Positions 12,802 through 23,948 of a stretch of 41,946 bases of DNA are shown in pieces. The stretch comes from Glaciozyma antarctica PI12. Taxonomy: Eukaryota > Basidiomycota > Microbotryomycetes > Kriegeriales > Camptobasidiaceae. The translations under genes and the position numbers were made by a program. Each line of letters opens with the position of its first letter. Within the stretch, counting starts at the first letter, position 1. The notes below the pieces were generated by a model, which saw nothing but the letters and a program-made list of their open reading frames with translations, was not told the DNA's origin and did not search any database. The DNA is taken from assembly GCA_002917775.1 (NCBI GenBank), contig KZ627148.1, positions 1,746,833-1,788,778 on the forward strand, in the 5' to 3' direction.

Positions 12802-13437
12802 CCTGAACGCGTTCAAGTCCCCGTTCGATCCGAAACCGCGAGTGAACTGCTACGCCGTGTTGAAGTGAGCTCCTTCCTGCCCGCGCCGGTGTGCGAGAGC
12901 GCAAGGGTGAAGTTCGCGACGTGTGGCTGAAGCTCAGGCGATGGAAGGGAGACAAGCAGTCAAAAGTAAACTCGCGGCGCGGTTAGATGTAGGCAGATCT
13001 TTCCGTAATGCGAGGCTGGTTACAGGTTCTCCGGTGTCCTCGTCCGCGATTCACGCCGCTACAGGATGACCGAAAGACTCCAGTGTGATCGGGTCCGTAC
13101 GAGCGGTCGGGAGCTGTAAAACACGCTACTCCTAGGTCGAGGTGCTGCTGATGATGGTCTGCTGCGCCCGCGATGGGATTCGCAGTTGCTCGAGGGGAAA
13201 CTCCTCGCACCGAAAGCGCTGCGGATGAGCCTGCTTGGATACGCGCTTGCTTGCTTGAGTTTCGACAGCAGCGACGCGTTCGACCGAAGACACGACGACG
13301 GGCGCTGGAATCGGCGAGCAGAGAAGTCCGCGCACCAAAGGACCCAAGCTGCCCTCCTGAGCAGTGATTGAGAAGAATAGCAACGAACCAGCAGGTGCCA
13401 TTGAACTCAAACAAAACCTCCAGCGCGCCCATCTCGC
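12802..13437. other. intergenic, GT90-B promoter region
   Basis: About 635 bp upstream of GT90-B and downstream of the coiled-coil gene. Two minus-strand open frames (12983-13441 and 13132-13410) overlap each other in different frames and resemble nothing I recognise, so I treat them as chance. No clear TATA box seen. Confidence 0.5.
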
Positions 13438-14898
13438 TCACTCCTCGCTCCTGCCCTCGCCGACCCTTTTCTCCTCCTCAAGCTCTTTAACCCTCTGCTC
13501 CATCTCCCTCCTCTCCCTCAACAGCCCCCTTCTGACCTCCCTCAACACGTCGACCTCCCTCGCAAGCTCCTCCCTCTCCATCCTCCCCTCCTCCTCCCTC
13601 CTCCCTGCCTCACTCCTCTCCCTCTCCCATCCTTTTTTCTCCTCCTTCAACATCCTCAGCTCCGCATTCAATTTCCTAAGCTCCGTATCCCGCTCGCGAA
13701 CGACCCCCTCAAGACGGGCGACTTCGGCCTCAGCAGCGTCCGAGGTCGATTGGCGCGCGGAGAGGTAGGTGCGGGGTGCGGAGGAGAATCCTTCGGGGGA
13801 GAGGGCGACGAGAGAGTGGGTTATTTGGGATGGGCGAGGAGGGGGAGAAGGACGGGCGGGAGTCGAAGGGCGGGAGGGGGAGAAGGTGCGATGGGCTGGA
13901 GAGCGAGGGAGGGTGGGGATAGGCTGATGCAGGGAGAAGCGGGAAGACGTAGCGGGACGGCGGAAAGGTTCAGGAGGACTGTGGGAGGGGTTAGAAGAGT
14001 TGAGGAAGGGAATGAGGACGGACTTGGGGAGGACGGGAGCTGAGGAGGCGACTGCGTTGGCGATGGGGAAGTCGAGACCGTCCGAGTCGAGCGCGGCGAT
14101 GCATTCTGCAATCCCAGCTTTCTCAGCTGCAGAGTGGTGGATGCTGCGAGAGGTCGAGGAGGTGGGGACTTTGAAAGGAGAGGGGATGTCGAGCTCGGGG
14201 CTGGCGTCGCGGGGAAGAGCTGGGGGAGCGGGATCTTCAATTCGAGGGGTCTTGGATTCGATGCGGTCTCCTTGCTGAAGTCGAGCTTGGATCTGTAGAG
14301 GTAGCTCGATGGAGGACGAGACTGAAGAGGGCGGGGGAGAGACTGGCGGACGACCTTGGGCTGGAGTCGGAGGAGTCGCGCTCCTAGCTCGCTCAGCGAC
14401 CACAGTCGTCTTATCAGGGATAGGGTTCCCATCCTCGTCTTCCTCTGGCAAAGTGAGCACCACCTTGTCCTCCTTCCTAGCGCGCTTCGCCTCGCTTGCT
14501 GGTCCTCCGGGAGGTTCGTCCCGCTTCTTCGACGGGATCAACGCGTCGTCCGCTGGGGGCTGGTGCTTGAACTTTTTGAGCTTGCTTTCCTTGTCGAGAG
14601 TGGAGCGAGAGGGAGAGGCTTGAAGAGGTGTGTGAGAGGTCGAGGCTGCGCGGGAATGGGGTAGTGGCGCGGTCTTGATAGCCTTCGGAGGGACCTTGGC
14701 AGGGACCTTGGCTGCTGGAGGAGGCTTGTTCGGTGCTGGAGTTGACTTCTTCCTGGATGCCTTCCGCTTGGGAGCCACCGCGACAGGGGCGGGAGGGTAG
14801 ACCAGCTGGGAGTCGTCCTCGAGCTCGTCGACTTCGTCCAGCTCCGATGGAAGAGGATAACCACGACTGTCGACCGGACCGTAGTTGTGAGGAGCCAT
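13438..14898 (-). CDS. unknown low-complexity protein with C-terminal coiled coil
   Basis: Single uninterrupted frame of 486 codons from MAPHNYGPVDSRGYPLP; an in-frame ATG 81 nt further upstream (14979) would add 27 less conserved-looking residues. Product not recognised. The N-terminal half is Lys/Pro/Ser-rich and basic with nuclear-signal-like clusters (PKRKASRKK, KKRDEPP, AKRARKE). The middle is Pro/Ser-rich. The last about 110 residues are strongly charged (E, R, L) and predicted to form a coiled coil, beginning near EAEVARLEGVVRERDTEL and ending near EGRSEE. This layout suggests a nuclear scaffold or chromosome-associated protein, but nothing fixes a function. It diverges from the EST1/SMG7 gene, about 230 bp away. 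The length without an intron is unusual for this window. Confidence 0.7.
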   Translation of the reverse strand: MAPHNYGPVDSRGYPLPSELDEVDELEDDSQLVYPPAPVAVAPKRKASRKKSTPAPNKPPPAAKVPAKVPPKAIKTAPLPHSRAASTSHTPLQASPSRSTLDKESKLKKFKHQPPADDALIPSKKRDEPPGGPASEAKRARKEDKVVLTLPEEDEDGNPIPDKTTVVAERARSATPPTPAQGRPPVSPPPSSVSSSIELPLQIQARLQQGDRIESKTPRIEDPAPPALPRDASPELDIPSPFKVPTSSTSRSIHHSAAEKAGIAECIAALDSDGLDFPIANAVASSAPVLPKSVLIPFLNSSNPSHSPPEPFRRPATSSRFSLHQPIPTLPRSPAHRTFSPSRPSTPARPSPPPRPSQITHSLVALSPEGFSSAPRTYLSARQSTSDAAEAEVARLEGVVRERDTELRKLNAELRMLKEEKKGWERERSEAGRREEEGRMEREELAREVDVLREVRRGLLRERREMEQRVKELEEEKRVGEGRSEE

Positions 14899-15126
14899 CT
14901 TGGAGTCGCGAAGTGGGGAGAGAACAAGCGACGTCGGAGCTGGAGGAGCTGGACGTCCGAGTCGTGTGGCCCACCTCACTTCTTCGCCTTTCGCCCCTTC
15001 CCTCTCGACTTCTGCAGGGATCCTTTCCTAGAGACAACGAGGAATGCCAACCTCAGAGTAACCCCCTCCTCACTCGCGCTCCCTCACCTCGGCTCCAACC
15101 AGTCAATCCGCACACCACCCACGACC
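14899..15126. promoter_or_regulatory. shared divergent promoter
   Basis: About 228 bp separates the ATG of the coiled-coil gene (minus) from the ATG of EST1/SMG7 (plus), so both promoters must lie here or overlap the genes. No TATA box or recognised operator was seen. Confidence 0.4.
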
Positions 15127-17702
15127 ATGCAACATCTCTCGCGCCCAGCAGGCCAGGCCCGTACGACGCTGAGGAAGGAGACAACCAACTCGGTCATCAG
15201 GTGCGCTGCTCGCTGAACGCCTGGGGAAGGAGACGGAGCTGACGCGTCCCGGTCCTCTCTCCGTGTTCAGGGATGCCAAAGGCCTCAGTCTCGAGCTCAA
15301 GGCGATGCTCAAGAGGAAGGACCTCTGGGACAGGGAAGTCGAGTTTCAGCGTGCAGCGTAAGCCCTCTCTTGTTGCCAGTGCCGAAGACCCAAGCCGACC
15401 CACCCTCCGAGCAGTCTCCGGCAGGCTTACCTGCACATCATCTTCGCCCCCCACGTCCCTACGCGCTACTCGGCCACCGACGCTCTCACCACTACTCCCT
15501 CTTCCCCCGTCAAGACTCCCTCAACCTCCCACACCTCGCGCCTCCTCGACGTCCTCAACCTCCTCTGGCTTCAAACGAGCCATGCGGTGATCCACGTCTA
15601 CCGCGCCAAAGTCGCCGAGATGGAGAAGGCGATCGCTGAAGCTCCGAATGCTCACCGTGGAGGACGAGGTCGCGGAGGACCGGCGGGAGGAGGGGGAGGA
15701 GGACGATCGAACAGCGCTCCGGGGCCGACGGCGAGGAGGCGCCTCATCCACTCGTTCAGGACGTTTCTCGGCGAGGAGGAGGAGTTCTTCAGGACCTTGC
15801 TCTCCCGTCTCGCGACGAGCTTGCTTCCTCCCGACCTCGCGGGCCTGCGAGCGCTCGGAGTGATGGTCTCGCAGGCGCAGCCGAACGACGGGGAGGAGCG
15901 AGAGGAGCTGAGTCCCGAGGAGAAGCTCACGCGGAGGGCTGGAGCTGTCCCGCTCGCGCACAAGGCCTTGATCTGCTTCGGCGATCTGGCTAGGTACCGC
16001 GAGCTGTACAACGAGCCGGGGGCGGGAACGCCCAACCCCGTCGCAGGAGGAGGAGGGAGGAGGGACAAGGGCGCGAAGGGAACGAAGGGCAAACCCGAGG
16101 GCGAACGCAAGGTCAAGAACTGGTCGAAGGCGGCGGAGTGCTATCACCAGGCGCGACTGCTTCTGCCGGACAATGGTGCGCCTTCTCCTCCTTCCACGGC
16201 TCGTGCGCCGTCGCTAACGATGTATCGCAGGGAACCCTTCGAACCAGCTCGCTGTTCTGGCGCAGTACGCCAACGATCCCCTCTCCTCGACCTACCACTA
16301 CTACCGCGCCCTCTCCGTTCGCTCGCCATTCCCTACCGCGCGAACCAACCTCGACATCACGTACGCCAAAGCCGTTTCTCGCTGGTTTAGTGAAGGAGGA
16401 GGAGAGCCCGAAGGCGACGAAGGAGTCAAGTTCCGCGCTGCGTTCGTTGTACTCCACGGGTTGTTCTTCATCAAGGCGAGGTGAGTCGCAACCGCGTAGT
16501 GCTGCTACGAGGAAATCTGACGCCCTCGTACAGGACTGAAGACATCCCTGCGCTCTCGGTGAGAGTTCAAGAGCTCTTCTACGCGTCGGTCGAACAGCGG
16601 CTCCTCTCCTCGGACATGATCGTCAAGACGGTCGTGACTGGCCTCAGTGCTCTCTGGAATGCTCGCATGTTCCGGTCGGGTACGTACCATTGCGTCTTCT
16701 CCCTGGTTTCCCCGCCTGACTCGTCTGAGCAGCTTCGACGCCCGCCGGCCAAGACGGAACCAACCTCCCCTCCCCTCCCATCAACCTCGAACGTGATCTC
16801 CTAGTCCACGTCCTCTCCTTCTACCGCATTCTTCTCACCATCGGCACCTCGGAAACCAACGAACTAGTCGCCTCGAACCTCGCTTCCAAAATTGACACCT
16901 CCTCCTCTCTCGCCCTCAACATCAGCGCCGTCCTCCGCCGCACGCTCCCCGCGATGCGTATCCTTAGCAAATGGGTCATGGGCCAACTCGAATACATCCC
17001 TCGCGTCGAAGCGCGCATCGAAGCGCACGGGAACAAGGCGGTCGAATCGGCCGACAGCAGCGTCGATCCCTCGGTCAGCCTTGCGAGCGTCCGCGAATCG
17101 CTGAGCGCGTTCTGGGCTTCGTACGTCGCGTTCGCGAATGCGATGCAGGTCGCGTTCCCGCCTTCGCGGCTTCCGAACGCGTTGGACGGAGGCGTGTTCC
17201 TCGAGGAGGATGTTGATATGCTGGGGTTCGCGCCGTTGAGGATTAGGGGGACCAAGGAGGGGAGTGGTGGGGCGATGGGAGTGCCGGTGGAGATTGAACG
17301 GGTTGGGAAGGACGTACATCCGAATGAGGAGCAGCTCATGCGGATTGCGGATGTGCAGAGTGATGCCGTGCTGGTGGCGGCTGCGGAGGTGAGTCGAGGC
17401 CGGGCCAAGTGGAGGGGAATGGGAGCTGATGAGCTTGGGTCCTGCGCGCAGACTTCGCCAATCTCGCTTGTCGACGGAAGGTTCGTCGCCAACGTCGAGA
17501 AGAAATCTCTCGAATCGTCCGACGCTCGCGATGCCGCTGTCAGTGGACGACCTGTCGGCATCAACTTGATCCAACCTATCGACGACCAGGCGATCGAGGA
17601 TGATGACGAGTTTAGCTAGGATGATGAGGAGTTAAGCGACGGAGGACGATCCGGTCGATCTGGCGATGAGGGTCGCGACGGCCGATCGCATGGTTATGGA
17701 TG

Positions 17703-17733
<31 letters not shown>

Positions 17734-18522
17734 TATCGTCTACCAGTCGCTCAGCTCTTCACAGCTCTTGAACTCGGGGTGAGTCGCGGTATCTCTGGGG
17801 CCGTTCTTTGCAAGCTAACCCACTCCTCCAGCTCTCCTCACTCGCTTCCTCGCCCTCCTTCCCTCCTTCCCTCCACTTCAGCAGCAGGCTCACGCAACGC
17901 TGGTGACCTCCTCCACCAAGTCCTCTCCGCCAACGGCCCTTCTCCGACCCTCCTCCCTGCGACAGGACCCAGCCCTCCCCTGTCCTCGCGATCGATTTGG
18001 GCACCGAACGCTGGCTCGACCACTCGCCCTCCCGCCAACGCCTCGTCCATCGAATCTTTCGAGTCGCTCCCGAACGTTACGCACCAGGCGTTCGGTAGCC
18101 CGGGCGCTCCTCAACCTGGCGCAGCGTCCCTCTGGGCTCAACCCTCGAGGAACCTTCCCTCCGCACGCCATCCCTTTTTCTCCACCACCTCGGCTCCTCC
18201 CGGATTCCCCCAGGGCCAACCGACCGCTCCTCCACCAGGGTTCCCCGCCGCCGCCTCCCTCTTCGGCAACTTCTCCCCCTTCACCTCTCCCTCCCGCCCT
18301 CTCCCCCTCCCAGGATCCTTCTCCGCCTCGCCGCAGAATTCGGACCTCTCGCCGCATGCGAACCCGTTCAGTCGGAGCCCGCAACCAGGAGCGGCGTACG
18401 CGGCGGGAGAAGCGAGTGGGTGGCCCGAGATGAGGCAGGCGCCGCACCCGCCGCAGGCGTTCGCTCCTCCTTTCGCGGGGCCACCACCGGTTCATCGACA
18501 TGATGGGACTGGATTCGGCTAG
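15127..18522 (+). CDS. EST1/SMG7-family TPR protein
   Basis: Member of the EST1/SMG5-7 family: an N-terminal 14-3-3-like TPR fold that binds phosphorylated Upf1 in nonsense-mediated decay, or telomerase RNA in yeast Est1. Exons: 15127-15200, 15271-15357, 15415-16175, 16231-16480, 16534-16679, 16733-17388, 17452 to about 17610, about 17634-17778 and 17832-18522 (TAG). Seen in order: LWDREVEFQRAALRQAYLH, a Gly/Arg-rich loop, KNWSKAAECYHQARLLLP, NPSNQLAVLAQYANDPLS and TYHYYRALSVRSPFPTAR, which is the signature TPR block. Later come EDDPVDLAMRV, an Asp/Glu run, and a Pro/Ser/Phe-rich tail of about 230 residues ending in GTGFG. Between IEDDDEFS and EDDPVDLAM the frame changes and stops block both frames, so an atypical intron or a sequence fault lies at about 17545-17645. 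Family call firm; NMD versus telomere role undecided. Confidence 0.8.
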
Positions 18523-18917
18523 GTCGATTCGAGGAACCGACGCCAGAGTTCATCCTTTCGCTCGCCACTTTTTTGGGCCTCGCGATCTTTTCGTCCCCTC
18601 TTCCCACTCGATTTCGCCGTCGTTCACCTCTTTCGTCGTCGCTACGACCTCTGGCTCCGAAATGCAGAAGCGGGCCGGCGCGGTCAGCTTGTGCTGTTGT
18701 TGGGGGGGAGGGGAGTGCGGGGGGTGGAGCTATTTTTTGTAGCGTGCGCCGCCGTGCAAATTCATTCGATATGGTACGCCCGATATCGTTACCTTGCAGA
18801 AGAGTCTGTTACAGCAAACACAAATAAGTGGGCGGGATCCAGCGGAGCTCCGCCAAACAAAGCGGCTGGCTGAGTTGCCGATGCGGCTCACCTTCCTACC
18901 GCTCTCCTCGCCTCAAG
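18523..18917. other. intergenic, isomerase promoter
   Basis: About 395 bp between EST1/SMG7 and the isomerase gene on the same strand. It holds a perfect 12-bp palindrome (GCGGAGCTCCGC at 18842-18853), about 65 bp upstream of the ATG. Nothing else recognised. Confidence 0.5.
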
Positions 18918-20443
18918 ATGAACAGCAACAGCAGCTCTGTCCTGCTCGAGATTAAGAATGGCTTCGCAGTCATCTCATTGTGAGCGCGCTCCTAGCTCTC
19001 GAGCTGCCAAACCGCTGACGGTCCCAACCCCCCTCTCTCCCCGCACTCCCGCACTCCCGGTCAGCAACGTCCCGCACAAGCTTAACGCCATGAATACGGC
19101 GGGATATAAGCAGCTAACCGCCATCTTGAATGCAGTCGACAAGCGCGAAGACGTCTTCTGCACCGTCCTCACCGGGAAAGGTAAGCGGCTTCAGCTCCAC
19201 AGCTTCCCAGAGCTGACCGCGATCGCAGGGACTTTCTTCAGCGCTGGAGCGGATGTCAAGGCCAGGCGTGATATGGAGGCTGACGAGGAGGGCGACGTCA
19301 GGGTGCGTGCTGTCAGCAGGAGCTGGGAGGAGGTTAGGGAGCTGATTAGGTTGTGTGCAGACCAAGTTCCTTGGACGAGCTGCTGAGATGAACTTGGATC
19401 TTGCTCGGGCGTTGTACAGGTAAGCTAGACTGATGGGGTGGATATCTACGCGCGCAAGGCGCCGTACTCACTCCTGCTCCCACTCCAGGCACACGAAGCT
19501 CCTGGTGGCAGCCCTCAACGGCCCTGCGATCGTACGTTTTTCGCTCGCTACGTCGAAAGAAAGTAGCTCACGAATTCGGCTGTGTAGGGACTAAGCGCGT
19601 GCGCCACTTTTCCCCTCCCCGTCCGTGCGAAATCGCTAACGTCCAACGTCCGAGCTCTCCAGCGGTATCCTCGGCGTGCGTTCTCCGCGCCTCTTCTACT
19701 CAAACGCATGCTAACCTGCTCTCCGCAGTGGTTCGACTTTATCTACGGTCCGTCCTGCTCGTCACTCCGTCGGCCTCTCGCTGATTGATTGCGTTTCGCA
19801 GCCGTCGAGAACGCCTACATCCTCACTCACCTTCTCAACCCTCTCCCTCGTCGCCGAAGGAGGAGCCTCGCTCTCGTTCCCCCGTCGCATGGGAATCAGC
19901 AAAGCCAACGAAGCCCTAATCATGGGCAAGAAGCTCGGTTCGTCCCTCCCTCCCTCCCCCCATCGCACATAATTCATTAATCCCTGCTCAGGCGCCGCTG
20001 AGCTTCAAGCGAACGGCTTCTTCAACAAGATCTGGCCTCAGAGTTCCGATACCGTCTTCCTCGGATCGGTCCTCTCGTACCTCACTGAGAAGTTCGCGGA
20101 TTTGGACCCCGAAGCGATGCTCGTCACGAAGCAGCTCATTCGCTCGACTCTACCTGATCCTGATCCTGCGTGCGTGCTCTCCTCCCCTCGGACGAGGAAT
20201 GAGACTGACATTGCGTCTTTTCGCAGCAACGTTCGCGAAGTGCGTTGATCCTACTACCCCGGGTACCGCGTCGCTGACACCTTCCTCCCTGGCTAGATCT
20301 TCGCAGCGGCTGAACGTCTCAGTACGGGAAAGCCTCAAGCTGAATTCGCCAGGTTCGCACGACATTGCTTGTTCGCCTGGGCTTCGCTGATCCTCGTCCT
20401 TCTTTCCAGGATCGCGGCGAAGCAGAAGAAGCACAAGCTTTAG
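18918..20443 (+). CDS. ECI1: peroxisomal delta3,delta2-enoyl-CoA isomerase
   Basis: Crotonase-fold enzyme that shifts the double bond of 3-enoyl-CoA to 2-trans-enoyl-CoA, needed for beta-oxidation of unsaturated fatty acids. Start at MNSNSSSVLLEIKNGFAVIS; leading exons 18918-18979, 19065-19180, 19229-19302, 19361-19419, 19489-19531, then several short ones to TAG at 20441-20443. Motifs: PHKLNAM, oxyanion-hole FFSAGADVKA, AALNGPAIGLSA, FDFIYAVENAYILT, and LVAEGGASLSFPRRMG with the catalytic-type Glu as in yeast Eci1 (TEGG). The C-terminus KKHKL ends in a PTS1-like tripeptide, so the enzyme should be peroxisomal. The exon 19802-19937 has one surplus base near 19825 that breaks the frame between YILT and the following STLSLVAEGG. 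Without that change the family reading is continuous, so this is an assembly fault or a real break. Confidence 0.83.
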
Positions 20444-20559
20444 ATGGCTGGTGGAGAGGAAGGAAAGACTTTGTGAAGATCCAGAATGCGCGGAATGTTA
20501 TTCTTGGAGTCACGACTCTCGCTCGCATTCGCTCGCCTCTACGAACGGCACAAACCCAC

Positions 20560-22427
20560 TCAAGCACCGACCGGCAGCACCTTCGCCCCATTCCCGAGGT
20601 GCAACTGCTCCTTCACCTGCCTCACCGCTTCCGGAAACCCCGTGTTCTGCTCCCACATCAGCCTCGCTCGCGTCTGAACGACGAAAGGCGTACCTTGGTC
20701 AATTCGTCCGAGATCTTGACGCAGTAGGAATCGTCGATCTTGTACAACTTGATGACCTGCGCGAGAGGTGAGCGAGAATGGGTGGGGAAGGGAGATTAGG
20801 GACAAACCATGTTCAGCGCCTTGCTCTGCTCCTTCTCCTCGCGCACCTCTCCCTCGCCCGGGACATCCTGCGAGATGGGGTTGGAAACCCGCTTGTAGTC
20901 TGCGTGCGAGGAATTCAGCGGGTGGTGGCGAAGGAGAGGAGTTGACGAACCGTTCGTGAGGTGCGTCCCTACGCCGAACGAGCATCCGATCCCCGCTTCG
21001 TCCGAAGCTTTCTTGAGTGCGATACAGCGCTCGACGTCCAGCGCGTCGGAGAAGACGATGAGTTCTGCCCAGGCATCAGTTCGCGCTCCCTCCGCCTCAG
21101 AAAGCATGCGTACTGGTCTTGGGATCCGCTCCTACGCGCGTGAACGCCTCGATCGCAATGGGGATGAAAGCGAAAGGGTCTCCCGAGTCCTGTCGAAGGC
21201 CTTTCCACTTCCGTGCGCGCTCTGGATCAGAAACGAAATCGTCGAAGAAGGGTTGGGTGGAGAAGGTGTCGGTGAGAGCAATGTTCAGGGCTCCTGAGGG
21301 GTAGGTCTGCGTGGGGTTAGCGCGGGAGAGGGAGGAGGAGGGAGAACGTACGAGGTTCCAAAGGTCCATGGCGCGGCCGTTCGCGTGCTCGTAGCCTGTT
21401 ATCGCAGTTAGGAATGTCGAACCCGTTTCTCGACGCGAGGACAGGGCGCACCTTCAATCGCAGCGATTCCCATCACCCACTCGTGCGCAATAGTCCCGAT
21501 AGGCGCAACATCATACTGCTCCGCAAAGCTCACCTAGCCACACCCCATGCTCAGCTCCCGCTCCTCCTCCGCCTCGCGTCGCGCACTCACGTTCGAAGTC
21601 CCGGCAAGCTTCCCCTTCCCTTCCCCATTACCATACTCGTTGTTCGCAGCGATTAATCCTCGCATAACAATATCGTGCCCCAAGTGACTCCGCCTTCGTC
21701 GGGTGCCGAACTCGGAGACGACGCAGCCGGCTTCAAACAGCTGTTTCCCCTTCCACTTCGCCTCCTCTGTTCACTCTGTCAGGCACATAACAGCGCACGA
21801 GGAGCTGAGAGCGTACCAAACTGTCCTCGATAATCCCACGCCTTGTCGTCCTCCCGAAAGTACGTCTCCGAGATCAACGCCATAAGCGGGACCTACTCCC
21901 ATCAGCTCCCTTCTCCCCCCTACACGCGGGAAGCTCACCTCATAAAGGATCGTATCAGCCCAACCTCCCCTAATCTCCAACTCCAACCTTCCCCACTCCA
22001 GCCCCTCCGCATCCTTCTCCGCCGTCACAAACTCCATCACTACCTGCTCCTCCGGGCGGAAGCGAAAGGCCTCTAGGTAGTCGAGGTACGTGCTTGTGAA
22101 GAACGGACAGCGTGCAGCGAGCCAATCGCGCTCAGAGGGCGTAAGCTTTAGGTCCGCGAGTTCTGCAGCTGGGCGTTAGCTCAACTGCCACGAGGACAGG
22201 GAGGGGGCGGACGGAGAATAGAGGTCCGGATGGCGGTGAAGCAGGAGTGGGTGAAGAGGGTTCCCCCGCGGTTCGTGAAGCGGTATTCGACGCGAGAGGT
22301 GGGGAAGTGCTGTAGGACGGCTTGTTGCACTGCAGTGGGGGTTAGCGCGCGTGCTGCCTGAATAATGGCAGAACGTACTGGTGTATTTATAGAGGTCCGA
22401 GTCGAGGAGTGAGTGGATGATGGGCAT
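20560..22427 (-). CDS. NPT1: nicotinate phosphoribosyltransferase
   Basis: Makes nicotinate mononucleotide from nicotinic acid and PRPP with ATP hydrolysis: the entry step of NAD+ salvage (Preiss-Handler pathway). Twelve exons: 22379-22427, 22213-22329, 21939-22162, 21817-21892, 21591-21766, 21452-21533, 21352-21395, 21114-21306, 20951-21064, 20808-20899, 20694-20756 and 20560-20646; 1317 nt, 438 aa (yeast Npt1 is about 429). Motifs: start MPIIHSLLDSDLYKYTMQQA, VEYRFTNRGGTLFTHSC, SEFGTRRRRSHLGHDIVMRG, PIGTIAHEWVMG with the histidine that is phosphorylated in the family, TYPSGALNIALTDTF, GLRQDSGDPFAF, FSDALDVE, SFGVGTHLTN, and the usual C-terminal KNTGFPEAV. The frame is open upstream to an ATG at 22631, but that extension is low-complexity and the shorter start matches family length. 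Convergent with the isomerase gene. Confidence 0.94.
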
Positions 22428-23329
22428 GGCGGACGAGTTCGCGTTCGCGTGAGGAGGAGGCGGAGAGGAGCTTGGAGCGCGGCGGCGAGGAGGGGCGGAG
22501 GGGAGGTAGGCGAAGGGGGAGCTGCTGAACTGGTCCTGGAAGGGCAAGAGTGTTGGCGGGAGGGTAGCGAGGTTGGTGGGAGGAGTCAAACCGAGCGAGG
22601 ACCGATCCGCAACTTGCTTGCAAGGCCGCAAACGCGACGCGCTTGCTCCTCGTCCTCTGTGACAAAGGGGGAAGCTACCTTCACAGCAGCTCTCTGATCT
22701 CTACTAGCAAACCGTAAACGAACAGCTACCGGACTACGAGCGAGCTCAACAGCGGACACCCGCGACCCCTTCCTCTCCTCGGCCTCACCAGGACTGTCAC
22801 AAAGTCCAATCTTCTTCATTTGATTCCTGTGATTCCTGTGATTCTGCAAGAAATACCCGCACTGATGTTCTGAGTGGAACCTGGAGAGGACTCTTCGCTC
22901 GGAGCAGGCGTCCTTCGCGTCAAATCGAACTCGCTCTCTCAGTACAATCTTCTCCTCTCCGTCGAGTAACTTCTCTTTGAATTCTCTGGTGAATATGAGA
23001 AGATTGAGCGGCTTCGACCTCCATGAGGGAGAGTTGCTGCGAAGACTCGGCGATCCGAGCAAATTCGAAAGAGTCCGCGGAGTGAACGGATCTCATCTCA
23101 GCGCGTCTCTCCTCGCCTCTCCTCACGTTCCCTGCCAGCTTCCTCCGCTTCCTCCAGCCTTCTGCACACCTGATCACTCACCTCACCACCGGTCAACGGC
23201 ATCTCGTGAGAGAATCAACTGGAAGCTAAAGAAAAGTGACGTACCAAGATCAGGGCGACTTCGACTCTCCCCATCGGCACTTTCTCCCTTCTACCACTCC
23301 CACCACCCACTCGAACCAACTCCTCCATC
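22428..23329. other. divergent intergenic region, about 900 bp
   Basis: Lies between the starts of NPT1 (minus) and the small unknown gene (plus), so it should hold both promoters. It contains a short tandem repeat (GATTCCTGT, two copies plus a partial third) at about 22822-22846. A 158-codon minus-strand frame (22586-23062) has no recognised domain and overlaps the possible NPT1 leader, so it is not called. Confidence 0.5.
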
Positions 23330-23948
23330 ATGTCCGGCATCTCCCCTCCCAACCTCGTCTCGAAGGCCTTCGCCGCCGTAGCCCGTAAGCATTTCACCTC
23401 GCTCTCACCGCACCATCCAGCTGACGATACCCCTCCCAGATCCCGGAAGCGAGAAGCCAGACCTCTCCCACCCCGCCTCGCACGGTTCCTCCAACAACAG
23501 CGACAACGAAATCTCTACCGGTATCTTCGGTGAGTTCATTCTGGGAGGGAGGTTCGAGACGGGAGCTGACCATCGTGCGCGGTAGATCTCCTGACCTCCG
23601 ACGCTACGACGAAGCAGATCAAGAGTCAGGGGAACAACGGAACGGGGATGGAGAAGTTGCATGACAAGGTGTGTTCTCGACGCTCGTGCAGCAAGTTATG
23701 GATCGGGAGCTGACGGTCGGGCAGGCTATCAACCAGCAGGAGCGCGTAGCGGAGCGATCTAGGCTTTCAGAAGCGGGCATGTTCGAGGTGCGTACTCCAG
23801 TCCAACGTTGAGAGCAGGAAGCTGAATGCGCGACGCGCAGCCTCACCTCAAGCACGAGGAGCTCACGAACTTGACGACCGAGCATCGAGCGGTCGCAGAT
23901 GGCAAGAACGTGTTCCCTGTGGATGATTCCACTGAGCACCAAGTCTGA
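23330..23948 (+). CDS. small unknown protein, 131 aa
   Basis: Five-exon model 23330-23384, 23443-23529, 23586-23668, 23725-23787 and 23841-23948, totalling 396 nt. All introns are GT-AG and 50-60 nt, and the frame is maintained throughout, which supports a real gene. The protein starts MSGISPPNLVSKAFAAVA. It has a Ser/Asn/His-rich stretch (SHGSSNNSDNEISTG), then DLLTSDATTKQIKSQGNNG, an acidic-basic helix-like part (AINQQERVAERSRLSEAG), and ends NVFPVDDSTEHQV. No signal peptide, membrane segment or known motif is visible. Convergent with the SGNH hydrolase gene. Function unknown. Confidence 0.65.

Noticed and set aside
17700-17735. GAGGAC repeat as a separate repeat element
   Set aside because: It encodes the Asp/Glu run of the EST1/SMG7 protein, so it is a coding low-complexity tract.
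22586-23062. 158-codon minus-strand frame between NPT1 and the small unknown gene
   Set aside because: No domain, no splice support, lies in the region expected to hold two divergent promoters.
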